Shown piece after piece: positions 5,901 to 6,294 of a DNA stretch of 6,294 bases. The translations under genes were made by a program, and so were the position numbers. The notes under the pieces are model-generated. The model did not search any database. It had not been told where the DNA came from and was given only the letters and a program-made list of their open reading frames with translations. Location: NCBI GenBank assembly GCA_017526725.1, contig JAFXRA010000174.1:1-6294 (forward strand), read 5' to 3'. Origin of the DNA: Candidatus Rifleibacteriota bacterium. Lineage in GTDB: Bacteria; Riflebacteria; Ozemobacteria; Ozemobacterales; Ozemobacteraceae. Within the stretch, counting starts at the first letter, position 1. Every line of letters starts with the position of its first letter.

Positions 5901-6294
5901 ACTCAATATATAAAAAAATAAATACAACTGGTGAAAGTCTCAAACCAGCCAACGATGAACAAAGCAATAATGAGACAGAAAAAAAAGAAAAAGAAACATA
6001 CAGCTTTTTTTCTTTGCAGGAAGATAATAAAGAGAAAAAGAAAAATAATGACTTGAAACTGAATATAATGGTTTTAATTTTCGTAGCTATTTTTATATTG
6101 TTTGGAAGCAACAGCGTTTATTTTACAAAGTTTGATAATCTAAAATCAGAATCTGACAAAGAATGCTTAAGATTAAGCGAACAATTAAAATGCGATGAAG
6201 TATTAAAATCAGCATTTGAAACTTTATGTTTCGATTTTTATGAAGATGTAACCAAAGCTTTAATAGCCAATGAGAACAACAAAAGCTCTGTCGA
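2990..6294 (+). CDS. Multi-pass receptor with HAMP and class III adenylate/guanylate cyclase domain, 3' end beyond the window
   Basis: Open for 1101 codons without a stop; the C-terminus lies past the right edge. Order seen: TM1 about 11-35; extracytoplasmic domain 36-331; TM2 332-352; TM3 364-388; second extracytoplasmic domain 389-686; TM4 687-708; HAMP about 709-762 (P719, DELG at 745-748); cyclase domain about 793-976; Lys/Glu/Asn-rich linker 985-1024; TM5 1025-1044; then at least 57 residues of helical, charged sequence. Cyclase motifs: SDIRNFTG with metal-binding D801, and YKFIGDA with base-contacting K841 and second metal D845. DYAILGDPLKNAAKYE (915-930) has Ala917 at the usual Asp/Thr position, Lys924 at the Asn position and Lys928 at the Arg position. 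The family makes cAMP or cGMP from NTPs when an outside signal is relayed through HAMP; with these substitutions activity is uncertain. The extracytoplasmic domains are probably Cache-like sensors (inference). The ATG at 2990 is the only reasonable start: in-frame stops lie just upstream, the next Met is residue 170, and TM1 would otherwise be lost. There is no clear Shine-Dalgarno. Confidence 0.92.
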   Translation, partial: MNNKSASEKYNIIIIILLFVIPLISLNVSFLYLSYKNKEWALKDQKKKALQEAETLSSEADFGIQIEAIFGKFFETINNDSKNKQNKDFLSAEYLGKTANTVFSKPFPKHHFYVFKFIPQTSKADLIFYKGDIKSGKRGLCLAFEHLYNLNNNIKTDEVKKKNNEAFAKMLLGKYTNVTAIAKDLRGISTFSNGIHNTSWFIWDYTAINENEIIGAFLACSEVNNHDSYGRQLALKNLQQRRNVAGAFLPIYKDYGEACIPAPLNQSKTFLNWAKSITLQNKKDLEKYFKESLPQRVPLGNYTGFCHLGRGATHIAVVLVKSVKGLVMPKWLIFIDAFTLLILFHILSIGIAFKKWPQTNLTTRFALSYILASVLPLTLLCVAAYGYIKEYRNTIINNSVSDLQTALKSFDLQKVESVKKYRTAFTKAINDEKLAQLIKENGIDGNIVAQRVIDIFENTDKLPILGVKILDEAGDGAFLEGSAPTNFNIKPFVDSIIPSQVNLLRNKLIEENPEAEKTMKEYKGNEEESFDSATYESFTGDKLDSSINKHFSIPIARKNGGFASTYYIFDYIKIDEKVKYMLFVVWDDKTIDDKIIRRAFDSYTFNNHNQNFIAYKIKGQSLSYTGTRHASQELIRGIKKIARLTITSKKTDTFDVDDNLIVAMPAVNFDQTVFIGWISIFDIVQKIFLRVIILFFLIVFSLYILWLCSKRSAEVFLKPISALKAALDEVSSGNLKVGFNNEPKDELGNLSNEFSKMIEGLREKERLSKIISDQAVKAIEKHTNGLLNDTETFKGVALVSDIRNFTGTSEKYEPTLITDLLNEHFAEMTKIISENGGLIYKFIGDAIEAVFPENTDFEEDALERAFEAGSMMITKLATINKRREKVGLFQYKIGVGLCYGTMHSGTVGSLETRLDYAILGDPLKNAAKYEALSIQNPDFPLVFGEDIAKKVERKGFKCLSIDSKGQDFNVYSIYKKINTTGESLKPANDEQSNNETEKKEKETYSFFSLQEDNKEKKKNNDLKLNIMVLIFVAIFILFGSNSVYFTKFDNLKSESDKECLRLSEQLKCDEVLKSAFETLCFDFYEDVTKALIANENNKSSV

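Noticed and set aside
2990..6294. Frameshift or in-frame stop in the long receptor gene
   Set aside because: I read the frame line by line; it stays open to the window edge and motifs appear in the expected order, so it is intact as far as visible.

Overview
The window is AT-rich and densely coding. It looks like chromosomal DNA from a diderm (Gram-negative-type) bacterium: the left half encodes an outer-membrane TolC-family channel with a signal peptide and a periplasmic adaptor, which only make sense with an outer membrane. The standard genetic code fits throughout and the complete genes end in TAA. I cannot name the phylum from the sequence alone. AT-rich codon use together with a very long receptor cyclase would suit a deep-branching or environmental lineage, but that is only an impression.

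Left half, minus strand (positions 1 to 2595): a three-gene efflux operon read right to left. A TetR/AcrR-family repressor (2011-2595) is followed after 3 bases by a TolC-like outer-membrane factor (622-2007), and after another 3 bases by an HlyD/AcrA-type membrane fusion protein that runs off the left edge (1-618). An inner-membrane pump gene would be expected beyond the edge. The TetR gene is preceded by two tandem copies of an inverted-repeat operator (2639-2657 and 2662-2683) just downstream of a TATAAT-type -10 box, so the operon very likely represses itself and is induced by a ligand.

Middle (about 2596 to 2989): a divergent intergenic region. It holds the efflux promoter and operators, an AT-rich stretch with small palindromes, an 88-base tract with no C on the + strand built from short tandem repeats (8-, 7- and 11-base units, with G-quadruplex potential), and a good promoter for the rightward gene (TTGACT-N17-TAAAAT).

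Right half, plus strand (2990 to the right edge): a single open frame of at least 1101 codons with no stop. It encodes a multi-pass receptor with a class III nucleotide cyclase domain. The order is TM1, a 295-residue extracytoplasmic domain, a TM2/TM3 hairpin, a second 300-residue extracytoplasmic domain, TM4, HAMP, cyclase domain, a charged linker, a fifth TM and the beginning of another domain. The two extracytoplasmic domains look like diverged copies of one module. The cyclase keeps both metal-binding aspartates and the base-contacting lysine, but the usual transition-state Asn and Arg positions are both Lys and the Asp/Thr specificity position is Ala. Its activity and substrate are therefore open questions. 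It is the most unusual item in the window. Nothing in the sequence ties it functionally to the efflux operon beyond the shared intergenic region.
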